IMG/VR virus record: IMGVR_UViG_3300034374_004935
Location: 1-64,000 of that record
Source: a virus
DNA: 64,000 bases
Direction: 5' to 3' (one strand)
The stretch's first letter is position 1. Each line of letters begins with the position of its first letter. This document shows positions 29,004 to 37,963 of this stretch, piece by piece. The notes beneath the pieces are model-generated. The model did not search any database and was not told where the DNA came from. It saw nothing but the letters and a program-made list of their open reading frames with translations. Made by a program: the position numbers and the translations under genes.

Positions 29004-29245
29004 GTAGACACGTAATAGAAAAAAGCGATCAAGTTATAGCATATGGCTTTGATCATGCAGAAGGGTATTTCTTTCAATTAATGGATATAGACCCGAAAAC
29101 AAATGAAGTAGAAGAATATGTTATTGATGAATCCAGTTTATTAACCAAAATGAGCAATGGAAAGATGCTTGAGCTTATGACTAAGTATAACTTGCCCAAA
29201 TCTCATATACAAGCTGTAGCAATGGATTTACCAATTGAACAATAA
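29000..29245 (+). CDS. Small acidic protein, unknown
   Basis: An 81-residue protein with a beta N-terminal half (DQVIAYGFDHAEGYFFQLMD, then EEYVIDESSLLTKMS) and a helical end (MLELMTKYNLPKSHIQAVAM). A repeated D/E-rich pattern suggests a protein-binding domain. It starts four bases inside the previous gene. No family is recognised. Confidence 0.45.
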   Translation: MSRHVIEKSDQVIAYGFDHAEGYFFQLMDIDPKTNEVEEYVIDESSLLTKMSNGKMLELMTKYNLPKSHIQAVAMDLPIEQ

Positions 29246-29256
29246 ACCTTAAAATT

Positions 29257-29439
29257 ATGATAACATTATTAATAATATCGTGGCTATATATAGGAATATA
29301 TGGCTATATTTACTGGATAAGTAAGCGTAATAGATACTACCATAAAAGATGGAGAACAAGAGAAGTAAATGCTATCCCAATGATGGCAATATTCGGGCCT
29401 CTATGCTTTGCAGTAGGCTATATTTTATATAATGAATAG
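29257..29439 (+). CDS. Small two-pass membrane protein
   Basis: A 60-residue protein with two hydrophobic segments (ITLLIISWLYIGIYGYIYWI and AIFGPLCFAVGYILYN) separated by a basic loop (SKRNRYYHKRWRTREVN). The loop would face the cytosol, giving an N-out/C-out hairpin. It precedes the DNA polymerase gene by 37 bases. A role in membrane association or superinfection immunity is possible; no family is recognised. Confidence 0.5.
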   Translation: MITLLIISWLYIGIYGYIYWISKRNRYYHKRWRTREVNAIPMMAIFGPLCFAVGYILYNE

Positions 29440-29476
29440 ACAATTTATTGTCTGATTTAAGTTAACCTTATAATTT

Positions 29477-31486
29477 ATGATATATTTAGTAAGCAATCAG
29501 CAGAGTATGTTTAACTCTGCTGGTTATTCTATGTCTTCTATAGAGGAGTCACTAGAATATTTAGAAACATTAGACATAATCGGTTTTGACACCGAGACTA
29601 TGGGTATGGATCCTTATACCTGTGAGCTGTTATCTATGCAGCTAGGCGATAATGACAAACAATATGTAATCGATTGTACTACTATTGACCCTAAAGAATA
29701 TAAGGATATTCTTGAGAAGAAAGAACTAATAATGCATAATGCTAAGTTTGACTTAAGATTTTTGTATTATCATGGAATAGTTCCGAAGAAAGTATATGAT
29801 AGTTTTCTTGTAGAAAGAATATTATTTACTGGTATAGATACAGTAAGAAAATCTCTTGATGCAGTGACTTATAAATACTGTAAAATAGAGCTTGATAAAA
29901 CTGTACGAGGTTATATACACAAAGAAGGACTGAGCTCTAGAGTAATAAAATATGCAGCTGACGACGTAAAATATCTCCACGAGATAAGACGAAAGCAAAT
30001 AGTAGCCCTAGAAGAGAAAGGGCTAAAAAGAACAGCAAGTTTAGACAATGAGTTTGTGAAAGTACTAGCTTATATAGAATTCTGTGGCTTTTATATGAAT
30101 CCTGAAGATTGGCAAAACAAGTGTAATCAAGATTATAGCGATCTTATGGAAATAACAAGAAAGCTTAATCTATTTATACTAGAGAATCCTGAGACATATA
30201 GTGGCTTTATAGACTCACAGCTTGATTTATTTCAAGACGGTGTTAAGTGTAATATAAACTGGTCTTCGTCTCAACAAGTTATACCTTTTATGCAATCTCT
30301 TGGTGTAGATACTAAGATTAAAGATAAAAAGTCAGGCTTGATGAAAGATTCTGTAGATAAGAAAGTTCTTGTTAAGCAAAAAGATAAACATCCTATTATT
30401 AGTACTTATTTAGAATACACTGAAAAACATAAAGTTGTAAGTACATATGGTGAAAATTGGTTTAATTATATAAATCCTATAACAGGAAGAATACATTCTA
30501 ATTTTACACAAATAATGAATACGGGTCGTTTATCTTCTGGTCAAAAAGCTAATAAAAAATACAATCTTCCTCAAATGCCTAATATGCAAAATATACCTTC
30601 TGATACAAGAACAAGAAGTTGTTTTCAATCAGAGAAAGGTAATACATTAATAGTTAGTGACTATAGTGGTCAAGAGCAAATAGTATTAGCTAATAAATCT
30701 AAAGATACGGACTTATTAAATTTCTATGCTCAAGGCTTAGGTGATATGCATTCATTTGTAGCATCTAAGATATTTCCTGAGCTAGCTGATTTAGCTCTTA
30801 ATGATATTAAAAGTGATCATAAAGAGAAAAGACAGATAGCAAAAGGTGCAGGCTTTGCAATTAACTATGGTGGTACAGGTATAACTATATCTCAAAATCT
30901 TAACATCTCTATGACTAGAGGCGAAGAAGTATATAAAGCATATTTTAAAGCTTTTCCTGGTCTTGCTAATTATTTTAAGCAAGAAAAGACTAAAGCATTA
31001 AAATCAGGTTATATACAATTTAATGAGGTAAGTGGTCGTAAGTGCTATATACCATTCTTTGAAGACTTTCAAAGATTAACTGCTGAGATAGAAGAAGATC
31101 CAGAGTTCTGGTCGGATTATAGAGACCATAAAGCAAGAAACACTGAGAAATTTAAAGAATATTATAAACCAAAAGTACGTCAATATTTTATTAAGAAAGG
31201 TGATATAGAAAGAATGTCACTTAATTATCCTATTCAAGGTTCATCTGCAGATATCACTAAACTAGCAGGTATATATTTCTTTAGGTATCTAGAAGAAAAT
31301 GATTTAGTATTTAAAGTTAAAATGCCTAATGTAGTTCATGACGAGTGGGTTGTAGAATGCAGTGAGGATATCAAGAATGAGATAAGTAAAGTACTTCAAG
31401 TATGTATGGAAAAAGCAGGTGATGTTTTCTGTAAAACAGTAAAACTAAAAGCTGAACCTGAAATAACAAAATATTGGCAACATTAA
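29477..31486 (+). CDS. polA: Family A DNA polymerase with 3'-5' exonuclease
   Basis: A 669-residue replicative polymerase. The exonuclease has DEDD residues: FDTET (Asp38, Glu40), NAKFD (Asp92) and ADDVKYLH (Asp162/163 with the Tyr). Polymerase motif A is VSDYSGQE with Asp395, motif B is RQIAKGAGFAINYGG starting at Arg452, and motif C is VVHDEW (His621-Asp622-Glu623). There is no 5'-3' exonuclease domain, as is usual in phage replicases of this class. It opens the core replication genes. The length and motif order agree with the polymerase I-like enzymes of many crAss-like phages. Confidence 0.96.
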   Translation: MIYLVSNQQSMFNSAGYSMSSIEESLEYLETLDIIGFDTETMGMDPYTCELLSMQLGDNDKQYVIDCTTIDPKEYKDILEKKELIMHNAKFDLRFLYYHGIVPKKVYDSFLVERILFTGIDTVRKSLDAVTYKYCKIELDKTVRGYIHKEGLSSRVIKYAADDVKYLHEIRRKQIVALEEKGLKRTASLDNEFVKVLAYIEFCGFYMNPEDWQNKCNQDYSDLMEITRKLNLFILENPETYSGFIDSQLDLFQDGVKCNINWSSSQQVIPFMQSLGVDTKIKDKKSGLMKDSVDKKVLVKQKDKHPIISTYLEYTEKHKVVSTYGENWFNYINPITGRIHSNFTQIMNTGRLSSGQKANKKYNLPQMPNMQNIPSDTRTRSCFQSEKGNTLIVSDYSGQEQIVLANKSKDTDLLNFYAQGLGDMHSFVASKIFPELADLALNDIKSDHKEKRQIAKGAGFAINYGGTGITISQNLNISMTRGEEVYKAYFKAFPGLANYFKQEKTKALKSGYIQFNEVSGRKCYIPFFEDFQRLTAEIEEDPEFWSDYRDHKARNTEKFKEYYKPKVRQYFIKKGDIERMSLNYPIQGSSADITKLAGIYFFRYLEENDLVFKVKMPNVVHDEWVVECSEDIKNEISKVLQVCMEKAGDVFCKTVKLKAEPEITKYWQH

Positions 31487-31491
31487 TAATA

Positions 31492-31633
31492 CCCAATGTC
31501 ACTAATGTACATAGTTCTGGATTAGGTTGGCGAAAGCTAGAAAATGTTGGTGAAAATATCCGTAAAAATAATCGATCCTAGTACCTCAAATATCTGAAAT
31601 ATAGTTGGCGGGGCATAAAGTTAAGACATTGGG
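31492..31633 (+). ncRNA. Structured RNA candidate F between polymerase and helicase
   Basis: CCCAATGTC at 31,492-31,500 is exactly complementary to GACATTGGG at 31,625-31,633. Inside, CTAAT/ATTAG (31,502-31,506 and 31,521-31,525) and a GNRA-type hairpin GGC-GAAA-GCT (31,529-31,538) are visible. The 174-base gap between two closely spaced replication genes has no gene, which is unusual in this compact block. No T-tract follows, so a terminator is unlikely. No known RNA family is recognised. Confidence 0.6.
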
Positions 31634-31660
31634 ATATTATTAAAAATTAAAAACAATTAA

Positions 31661-32911
31661 ATGACAAGAACAGAAAGACAAATAGAAGTACTAAAAAAAT
31701 GGCGAGCGAATAACTTTAGAGGTATATTCCAAGCTGCTACAGGCTTCGGTAAAACCTATACTGCTATTATGGCTATTAAAGGTATGGTAGATAGAGCAGG
31801 TATAGAATCCTGTCTAGTTGTTGTGCCTACTATTACATTAAAAGCACAATGGGAAGCAGAACTAGCTAAAAATAAAGTAAAGTTTGCCGATGTGTTAGTA
31901 ATTAATACTGCTATAAAGCAACCTCGTAACTATGACATGTTAGTTTTAGACGAATGTCATAGATATGCTGCTGATAGTTTCAAAAGAATATTTGAAGTAG
32001 CAGATTGTGAGTATGTATTAGGTCTAACAGCAACTTTAGAACGTGAAGACGGACTTCATGATATTATTCTAGATTATCTAGAAGTAATTGATGAAGTTAC
32101 TGTAGATGATTGCTTAGAAGCAGGATGGATAGCACCGTATACTGTGTACAATGTAGCTGTGCCTTTGCCTAAAGATGAGCAAGAATCATATGATAAAGCT
32201 AATAATACTTTTAAGCATTTTGCTGCAGTTTTAGGATTTGGTGGAGATGCATTTAGAAAAGCACAACAGCATCTTAAAAGCGGTACTAGTGAACAGAAAG
32301 GTAAAGCGGCTCAATATTATGCATCTATGAGAAAGCGTAAGACTATATGTTTAAATAATAGCAATAAAGCGCAAGCTACTCATGATATTATCCAAGCTGT
32401 AGGTAAACGTAACGGCCTTATATTTAGTGGCACTGTGGAATTTGCAGAATTGTTGCAAGAAAAGCTTGGTGATATATGTATGAGCTTTCACAGCAAAATA
32501 ACCAAGAAACAACAGAAAGACATAGTAGCAAGGTTCAAAGACAAACGCACCAAGGTGCGATATATCAGCAGTGTACAAGCACTAAACGAGGGTTTCAACG
32601 TTCCTGATTGTTCGCTAGCAATTATAGCTGGTTCTAATTCTACTAAACGTACTTTTATACAGCAATTAGGTAGAGTTGTCCGTATGCAACCTGATAAAGA
32701 AGCAATCATTGTAAACCTTTATTCTCCTGGGACTCAAGAAGAAGTTTGGATGAAAAAAAGGTTAGGTGATATAGATAAAAATAAGGTAATTATTTGTAAC
32801 TTAGAAGACTTTTTAAATCAGTTAAATTATGGAAATATCGATGAATCTGGAGTTGCTCCAGCGGTCATCCCTGACTCCGAATCAGCTAGTTCTACTACAA
32901 CTTCTGTATAA
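31661..32911 (+). CDS. SF2 DEAD/H-type helicase (UvsW/XPB-like)
   Basis: A 416-residue helicase. Motif I is AATGFGKT (Lys31), motif II is VLDECHRY (Asp97-Glu98-Cys-His100), motif III is GLTATLER, and motif VI is QQLGRVVRMQ. The core is similar to T4 UvsW and the Ssl2/XPB group. It likely unwinds branched DNA and joins recombination or fork restart. The tail (DESGVAPAVIPDSESASSTT) is low-complexity. It overlaps the following gene by about 80 bases. Helicase identity is firm; the exact subfamily is inferred. Confidence 0.93.
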   Translation: MTRTERQIEVLKKWRANNFRGIFQAATGFGKTYTAIMAIKGMVDRAGIESCLVVVPTITLKAQWEAELAKNKVKFADVLVINTAIKQPRNYDMLVLDECHRYAADSFKRIFEVADCEYVLGLTATLEREDGLHDIILDYLEVIDEVTVDDCLEAGWIAPYTVYNVAVPLPKDEQESYDKANNTFKHFAAVLGFGGDAFRKAQQHLKSGTSEQKGKAAQYYASMRKRKTICLNNSNKAQATHDIIQAVGKRNGLIFSGTVEFAELLQEKLGDICMSFHSKITKKQQKDIVARFKDKRTKVRYISSVQALNEGFNVPDCSLAIIAGSNSTKRTFIQQLGRVVRMQPDKEAIIVNLYSPGTQEEVWMKKRLGDIDKNKVIICNLEDFLNQLNYGNIDESGVAPAVIPDSESASSTTTSV

Positions 32912-33389
32912 TAAAGACTATACTAATATTGAGAAAATTTTCGGTAAAGATCAAGCAATTGATATAAGAGAATCCTTAAAAGATACCCCATATATATTAT
33001 CCCAAGGGGGTTTATTTATGGATACGATTATTTCTACAGACAAGATTGAAAAATTGTTTGGAATACGTGGAGATCAAATTAACTTTTGGGAATTTTATCA
33101 ATGTTATCCTGTAAGAGTAGGAACCAGAGTGTTACGTGCCTCTGGTTCCATTGCTCAAGTTGCTAAGAAACATGAAAAGAAATATCTTGCTAGAGTCAAA
33201 AGAATTGCTCAACATGAATTAGCAATTAAAGCAACTGAAGCTTTTATAGCTCAACAAAAAAGAGCTAATAAACTTCAATACTTGCCTAACATGGAAACTG
33301 TTCTTAACAATTCTATGTGGGAACAATGGGAAGTCTTTATACAACCTGAAGGAGTGGAAGAACAAGATTGGAATTCGGATCAAATTTAA
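32829..33389 (+). CDS. Replication-block protein, unknown
   Basis: A 186-residue basic protein. ATGs at 32,829 and 32,841 are both possible; either overlaps the helicase end by 71 or 83 bases. The N-terminal half (TPNQLVLLQLLYNKDYTNIE, then DIRESLKDTPYILSQGG) looks helical, possibly winged-helix. The C-terminal part (VAKKHEKKYLARVKRIAQHE) is a basic helix. Its place before the DnaB-like helicase gene suggests a helicase loader or accessory. No family is recognised. Confidence 0.55.
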   Translation: MEISMNLELLQRSSLTPNQLVLLQLLYNKDYTNIEKIFGKDQAIDIRESLKDTPYILSQGGLFMDTIISTDKIEKLFGIRGDQINFWEFYQCYPVRVGTRVLRASGSIAQVAKKHEKKYLARVKRIAQHELAIKATEAFIAQQKRANKLQYLPNMETVLNNSMWEQWEVFIQPEGVEEQDWNSDQI

Positions 33390-33396
33390 ATATTAT

Positions 33397-34470
33397 ATGA
33401 CAGCAAAAATTAAGTATTGGGATAAACTAAAAGAATCAATAGAACGTGGTAAGAGAGGATTAAATACAGGTATACCTTTTCAAGGGTTTACAACCTTAAG
33501 TAATCATATAAAAAATATACAGCCAGGTAGATACGATTTAGTTTTCGCAGGTACAAGTGTCGGTAAAACGTCATTTGTAAATTCAACTTATGTTTATGGC
33601 GCTATAGATTTTTTGCAATCAAACCCTGGGTACATCCATGACATAGAGATTATATATTATTCTCTAGAGATACCTCCGCCTCATCAGATAGCAAAACATA
33701 TTGCTAATCTTATGTGGCGTGAACACGGAGTATTGACTAATTTAAATGAAATACTAAGTTTAGGTGGAGAAACACTACGTCCTGAAGTAGCAGAGCTAAT
33801 ACCACAATACGAAGATAGAATGAGACAAATACAAGATAAGTATTTGCACTATCGTAGTACACTTAGTCCAGAGTTTTTGTATAAAGATCTTATGGATTAT
33901 GCAGAAAAACGTGGTAAAGTTATTAGAGATAACAATAAGCTTATTGTAGGCTATGAACCTAATAATCCTGGTTTAATTACTCTTGTAGTAATAGATCATA
34001 TAGGTTTAATAAACTACAATAATTATAGCTCTCTAAAAGAAGCTATCGACAAAGCATCTAGAACTCTAGTGTTCTTTAGAAATATGTTCAACTTTAGTCC
34101 TGTGGTTATATCACAGATTAATCGTTCATCAGAAGCTATGGACCGTAGAGAAAGAGATAATTGGATGCCTATGTTAAGTGACATCAAAAACACTGGTAAT
34201 GTCTCAGAGGATGCTAATACTGTAATAGGTTTAGCAAGTCCGTTTTATTATGGTGTAGATAAGTGTCTCGGATTTGACATAACAAAATACAAAAATCGTT
34301 ATAGACTAGCTAAGATTTGTAAGAACCGTGACGGTGATGTAAATCTACTAGCAAGCTTCCTATTTGTAGGCGAGATAGGTGCTTATTATCAATTACCAAA
34401 AGCTAATGAAGTTTATGGTAAGCCTGAAGAACTTAAGAAAGTTCACGATTATTATTCTAAATTAAATTAA
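33397..34470 (+). CDS. DnaB-like RecA-fold replicative helicase
   Basis: A 357-residue protein with Walker A AGTSVGKTSF (Lys57-Thr58) and Walker B LVVIDHIGLI. A DnaB-type H4-like motif SQINRSSEAMDRRERDN is followed by MLSDIKNTGNVSEDANTVIG, strongly typical of the hexameric family. It lacks the long N-terminal primase-binding domain of cellular DnaB, which is normal for phage forms. It should be the replication fork helicase, with the primase gene 2.5 kb downstream. The motif set is secure. Confidence 0.93.
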   Translation: MTAKIKYWDKLKESIERGKRGLNTGIPFQGFTTLSNHIKNIQPGRYDLVFAGTSVGKTSFVNSTYVYGAIDFLQSNPGYIHDIEIIYYSLEIPPPHQIAKHIANLMWREHGVLTNLNEILSLGGETLRPEVAELIPQYEDRMRQIQDKYLHYRSTLSPEFLYKDLMDYAEKRGKVIRDNNKLIVGYEPNNPGLITLVVIDHIGLINYNNYSSLKEAIDKASRTLVFFRNMFNFSPVVISQINRSSEAMDRRERDNWMPMLSDIKNTGNVSEDANTVIGLASPFYYGVDKCLGFDITKYKNRYRLAKICKNRDGDVNLLASFLFVGEIGAYYQLPKANEVYGKPEELKKVHDYYSKLN

Positions 34471-34476
34471 TCAATT

Positions 34477-34932
34477 ATGCCAATTGTAAAAAAAGAAAAA
34501 GGAAGCATTAGTAAAGCTTTCGAAGAAGGTAAAATACTTCTATTAGTTAACAATATTAATTGTTCAAAAGAACCAGCTGAAGAAGAAAGGCCTGAGTTAT
34601 CTAAAAAGTTGTATGAAAAGTTTGAAATTATAGAAGAAGTGCATAAAGCATTTCCTCTACCAGCTTTATATAAACTAGGAGATTATTCTGTTGCTAATAT
34701 AGCACAGTCGGCTAGTGTATTAAACTTTTATACATCTTTAAAAAATAATGAATTTGAGTATTCTGCTTTAAAGTCTTGTCTTAAAAAATTATCTATGGAA
34801 GGCTTAAGCAATGGTCACTATATAGAGCTTGCTTTTTGTAAGAAAAATATAGGAGATGCTGAATGGAAAACAGTAGAGCAAATTCTACATTTTCAAGAGC
34901 AGTTATTAGTAACTGTGTATGATAAAATTTAA
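34477..34932 (+). CDS. Replication-block protein, unknown
   Basis: A 151-residue protein with mixed helices (SKKLYEKFEIIEEVHKAFPL, LGDYSVANIAQSASVLNFYT, FQEQLLVTVYDKI). A possible small alpha-helical domain would suit a helicase or primase partner. It sits seven bases after the DnaB-like gene and before a 132-base gap. No family is recognised. Confidence 0.5.
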   Translation: MPIVKKEKGSISKAFEEGKILLLVNNINCSKEPAEEERPELSKKLYEKFEIIEEVHKAFPLPALYKLGDYSVANIAQSASVLNFYTSLKNNEFEYSALKSCLKKLSMEGLSNGHYIELAFCKKNIGDAEWKTVEQILHFQEQLLVTVYDKI

Positions 34933-35001
34933 TCTAATATTAACCCTTTAAAAACAGAAAAACGTATGAAATAAATTAAGCAATTTTAACTCTCTATCCC
35001 T

Positions 35002-35033
35002 TGTAAATACAGGGAAAAATGACTATATTTACA
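35002..35033. promoter_or_regulatory. Inverted repeat upstream of the Sak4-like gene
   Basis: TGTAAATA (35,002-35,009) is repeated inverted as TATTTACA (35,026-35,033), 31 bases before the ATG at 35,065. The gap contains CAGGGAAAAATGACTA. A CCCT/AGGG pairing (34,998-35,014) overlaps the left arm. A dimer operator or an RNA hairpin is possible. The 132-base gap is otherwise featureless to my reading and may hold a promoter for the recombination genes. Confidence 0.45.
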
Positions 35034-35064
35034 TAGTAGTAATTAATCAAAAAACAATAACTTT

Positions 35065-35739
35065 ATGGCACAATTAGTGTTCCTGGTTGGTAAATCAGGT
35101 ATGGGTAAATCTACCTCATTACGTAAGCTAAATCCCGAAGAAACTGTAATAATTAACACCGATCAAAAGGCGTTACCTTTTAAACAGTTTAGCAAAAATT
35201 ATAATGAGGAAAAGCGTAATTATCGCAAAACGTCTGACATTAGTATAGTATTAGCTACTTTGAAAAAAGTAAACGAACTAAAAAATGTTAAGACGGTAGT
35301 TATCGACACTTGGTCTCGTATTATGACTGATACAGTTATGAGTCAAAAATTTAGATCCGAGAAAGGTTTCGATAAATGGTCAAAAATGGCTGCTAACCAA
35401 TATGACCTAATCAATTTTATTAATGACTCTATGCGTGATGATATCATAGTATATCTTATGGCGCATCCTGAAACACATTATGATGAATCAGGTTTTGCAT
35501 CTGAACGTATTGGAGTTCAAGGTAAAATGTTAGAAAGATTTGTTCCTGAGTCTTTTAGCACTATAGTTCTGTACACAGAGATTATTAAATCTCCTGGCAA
35601 GCCTAACAGGCATATATTTAGAACTGTATCATCAGGTTCCGACACTTGTAAAACACCTCTCGAAATGTTTGAAAACGATGAGATCGACAACGATCTCACT
35701 GTCGTTAACAATGCAATAAGAGAGTATTATTCAATTTAA
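35065..35739 (+). CDS. Sak4-like RecA-fold ATPase (single-strand annealing/recombination)
   Basis: A 224-residue P-loop ATPase. Walker A GKSGMGKSTSL (Lys15) begins at residue 9, and Walker B is TVVIDTWSRI (Asp81). There is a conserved ending seen in the AAA_24 family (QGKMLERFVPESF, then VLYTEII). Sak4 proteins are reduced RecA-like recombinases of phages, usually beside an SSB, as here (36.3 kb). It likely promotes annealing for recombination-dependent replication or repair. The family call is by motif and neighbour; a packaging or other P-loop role is less likely. Confidence 0.78.
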   Translation: MAQLVFLVGKSGMGKSTSLRKLNPEETVIINTDQKALPFKQFSKNYNEEKRNYRKTSDISIVLATLKKVNELKNVKTVVIDTWSRIMTDTVMSQKFRSEKGFDKWSKMAANQYDLINFINDSMRDDIIVYLMAHPETHYDESGFASERIGVQGKMLERFVPESFSTIVLYTEIIKSPGKPNRHIFRTVSSGSDTCKTPLEMFENDEIDNDLTVVNNAIREYYSI

Positions 35740-35762
35740 TTTTTAATTTATAAACAACAGAA

Positions 35763-36287
35763 ATGGAAAATTTCGTATGGGATGCTGTGCCCTCACAAAG
35801 ACAGCGAAAAGTAGAAAAGTATGATTATCCTGTAATGACTATGGCAGCATTGTCAAAGCCTGGTGCAGGTAGAAAGTTTAGCTTTAATAAAGCTGCACAA
35901 GAATTACTAAATATTCAAGGAGAAGATAGAATTTCTTTTGGCTTTAATGCTGATAGAACTATTGTAGCTGTTCGTAAAGCAGACGGAGATGCAGGTTTTA
36001 AATTAACTAAAACTTGTACTCTTAGTGATAAGAAAACTTTTGAATTTATTTCTAAAATATTAAAATTATCTAATAATGTAGAAAATGAATTTAAAATTGT
36101 TTCTGATATTCCTGGCCTTAATACTTTAGTATTAATAAAAGAAGAAGCTTCTATAGAAAATTATCAAGAAAACAATTCTTCTACTGAAGAAATTTTAGAT
36201 GATTCTACAGGTAATGTAAATTATCCAACTGTAGAAGAAGGATTAGAATTAACTCCTTCTGAAGATGTAAGTAATAATCAATGGTAA
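35763..36287 (+). CDS. Recombination-block protein, unknown
   Basis: A 174-residue protein. The N-terminal 95 residues (RKVEKYDYPVMTMAALSKPG, then RISFGFNADRTIVAVRKADG) are a beta-rich domain. The rest is helical then acidic and disordered (NSSTEEILDDSTGNVN, ending EDVSNNQW). The acidic C-terminal tail, as in many SSB-type proteins, may dock partners. It lies between the Sak4-like and SSB-like genes. No family is recognised. Confidence 0.5.
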   Translation: MENFVWDAVPSQRQRKVEKYDYPVMTMAALSKPGAGRKFSFNKAAQELLNIQGEDRISFGFNADRTIVAVRKADGDAGFKLTKTCTLSDKKTFEFISKILKLSNNVENEFKIVSDIPGLNTLVLIKEEASIENYQENNSSTEEILDDSTGNVNYPTVEEGLELTPSEDVSNNQW

Positions 36288-36306
36288 TAATTTTTAAAAA
36301 CAATTT

Positions 36307-36909
36307 ATGTACGATTTAAATGACAGCGGTTTTGATGCCGCAACTGGAGGAAATGCCGTAATATTTAACGGTGGTGTAGCAGGTTTAGTAAACGATGTTA
36401 AAATGTCTGTTTACAAAAAGAAACCAGATGATAAGGAAAACGCTCCTGATTATAAAATCACTTTTACAGATGATAATGGTGGCGAGTGTTCTACTTCATA
36501 TTGGTATGTTACTAAAGACACACAGTATAGTACTGTGGATGAACAAGTAAAAAAGCAAGGTAAATCTATGAAGCACATTATACACGCTGTATATGGTGCT
36601 GACCATCAGATTGGCTTTAAGGCTAATAACCCTAAAGAATTGCTTGACCAAGCTATGAAGTATATTAAAGACGGACTAGCTAATGCTGGTAAGTTTAGAG
36701 TTTTCGCTACTTATGGTACTGTAAATGCTCCTAAACAATATATTCAGCCTCGTAGCTGGGTTCCATTTGTAGAATCTATGAGTGTTGATGTAAATCAAAC
36801 ACGTTTAAAACTAGCCGTCAGCATCGACGCTATGGATAGAATAGTGAAAGATGAAGTAGAAGTTGCAACTGCTAAAGCAGATGAGCTTCTAGAAGGCGAC
36901 GACTGGTAG
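36307..36909 (+). CDS. Candidate single-stranded DNA-binding protein
   Basis: A 200-residue protein ending in an acidic tail (KADELLEGDDW) typical of SSBs that recruit partners. The body is beta-rich with aromatic and basic residues (VKMSVYKKKPDDKENAPDYK, then DDNGGECSTSYWYVTKDTQY) and would suit an OB fold. The place next to a Sak4-like ATPase and before primase matches phage recombination-replication modules. A strong terminator follows 20 bases after the stop. The fold itself is inferred. Confidence 0.65.
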   Translation: MYDLNDSGFDAATGGNAVIFNGGVAGLVNDVKMSVYKKKPDDKENAPDYKITFTDDNGGECSTSYWYVTKDTQYSTVDEQVKKQGKSMKHIIHAVYGADHQIGFKANNPKELLDQAMKYIKDGLANAGKFRVFATYGTVNAPKQYIQPRSWVPFVESMSVDVNQTRLKLAVSIDAMDRIVKDEVEVATAKADELLEGDDW

Positions 36910-36929
36910 ACTATCTAAACTATAAAAAC

Positions 36930-36958
36930 AGAGAGGGTGTAAAAGCCCTCTCTTTTTT
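36930..36958 (+). terminator. Intrinsic terminator after the SSB-like gene
   Basis: AGAGAGGG (36,930-36,937) pairs perfectly with CCCTCTCT (36,946-36,953) around TGTAAAAG and runs into TTTTT. It ends three bases before the primase start, so the primase message either starts within the hairpin region or relies on read-through. Confidence 0.88.
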
Positions 36959-36961
36959 ATT

Positions 36962-37963
36962 ATGGAAAACATAGATTTAAATTCAATAATATTTAATGAT
37001 CTTATTACAAGAGATGATATCTTAAAACATGTTACGCAAGAACAGATATATAGTTTTTATATGGGAGAAAAAATAGATAGACTTGGTGTTTATCATTCAC
37101 CTCTTCGTGAAGACAATATTCCTTCTTTTGCGTTATTTTTTCATCAAGCAAATAGAGATATACTAATGTTTAAAGATTTTGCTACAAGTGATTGTGGTGA
37201 TTTTATCATGTTAGTTAGAAAATTATTTAGTTTAAATTATTATGAAGCGCTAGAAAAAGTAGCATATGATATGGGGTTATCTAACTTTAATGTCAATGCT
37301 GTAAAACAGAATGTAGAATATACAAGGATAACACGTAAAGAATCTGTAGAATTAGGAATAAAGAAAAGACCTTGGTTAACAATAGATAAAAAATATTGGC
37401 AATCATTTGGTATTAAAAAAGCTACGTTAGAAAAGTTTAATGTGTTTCCTATTAGCCATGTATTTTATAATGACAATGCTGTTAAAACTGCTAATCATGC
37501 TTATGCATATGTCGAGCACAAAGACGGTAAAGTTACTTATAAGATATATCAACCATTTGAGAATAAACTTAAAAAATGGATTAACAATGCTAATTATTCT
37601 GTACACCAAGGTTATAGGCAATTGCCTAAATCAGGTGAGCTGTTAGTAATTACTAAGTCTTTAAAAGATGTCATGAGCCTCCATGATGTAGTAGGTGTTC
37701 CTGCTATAGGCTTACAATCAGAATCTGTTATGATGAAAGATTCTGTAATGGACGAATATAAATCTAGATTTAAAAAAGTTGTATGTCTCTTTGACAACGA
37801 CGACGCAGGTATGAAACTCGCTAAAGAGTTTTCTAAAAGATATGATGTGCCTAGTTTCATTGTATTGCCTTTAGGTGGATCTAAAGATTTCAGTGACTTA
37901 GTAAAAAATACTACTAAAGAATTTAGTGTAGAACATTTTAATAAAAAATTAGAAAAATTATGA
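36962..37963 (+). CDS. DnaG-type primase
   Basis: A 333-residue primase. Residues 35-110 resemble a CHC2-like zinc-binding domain without obvious zinc ligands (VYHSPLREDNIPSFALFF, then FKDFATSDCGDFIMLVR). The TOPRIM domain has a motif 1 Glu replaced or displaced (ITKSLKDVMSLHDVVG) and a clear DxD motif CLFDNDDAG with Asp278, Asp280 and Asp281. It makes primers for the family A polymerase. The absence of the Cys ligands is notable and also seen in other phage primases of this type. It overlaps the next gene by four bases. Confidence 0.85.
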   Translation: MENIDLNSIIFNDLITRDDILKHVTQEQIYSFYMGEKIDRLGVYHSPLREDNIPSFALFFHQANRDILMFKDFATSDCGDFIMLVRKLFSLNYYEALEKVAYDMGLSNFNVNAVKQNVEYTRITRKESVELGIKKRPWLTIDKKYWQSFGIKKATLEKFNVFPISHVFYNDNAVKTANHAYAYVEHKDGKVTYKIYQPFENKLKKWINNANYSVHQGYRQLPKSGELLVITKSLKDVMSLHDVVGVPAIGLQSESVMMKDSVMDEYKSRFKKVVCLFDNDDAGMKLAKEFSKRYDVPSFIVLPLGGSKDFSDLVKNTTKEFSVEHFNKKLEKL

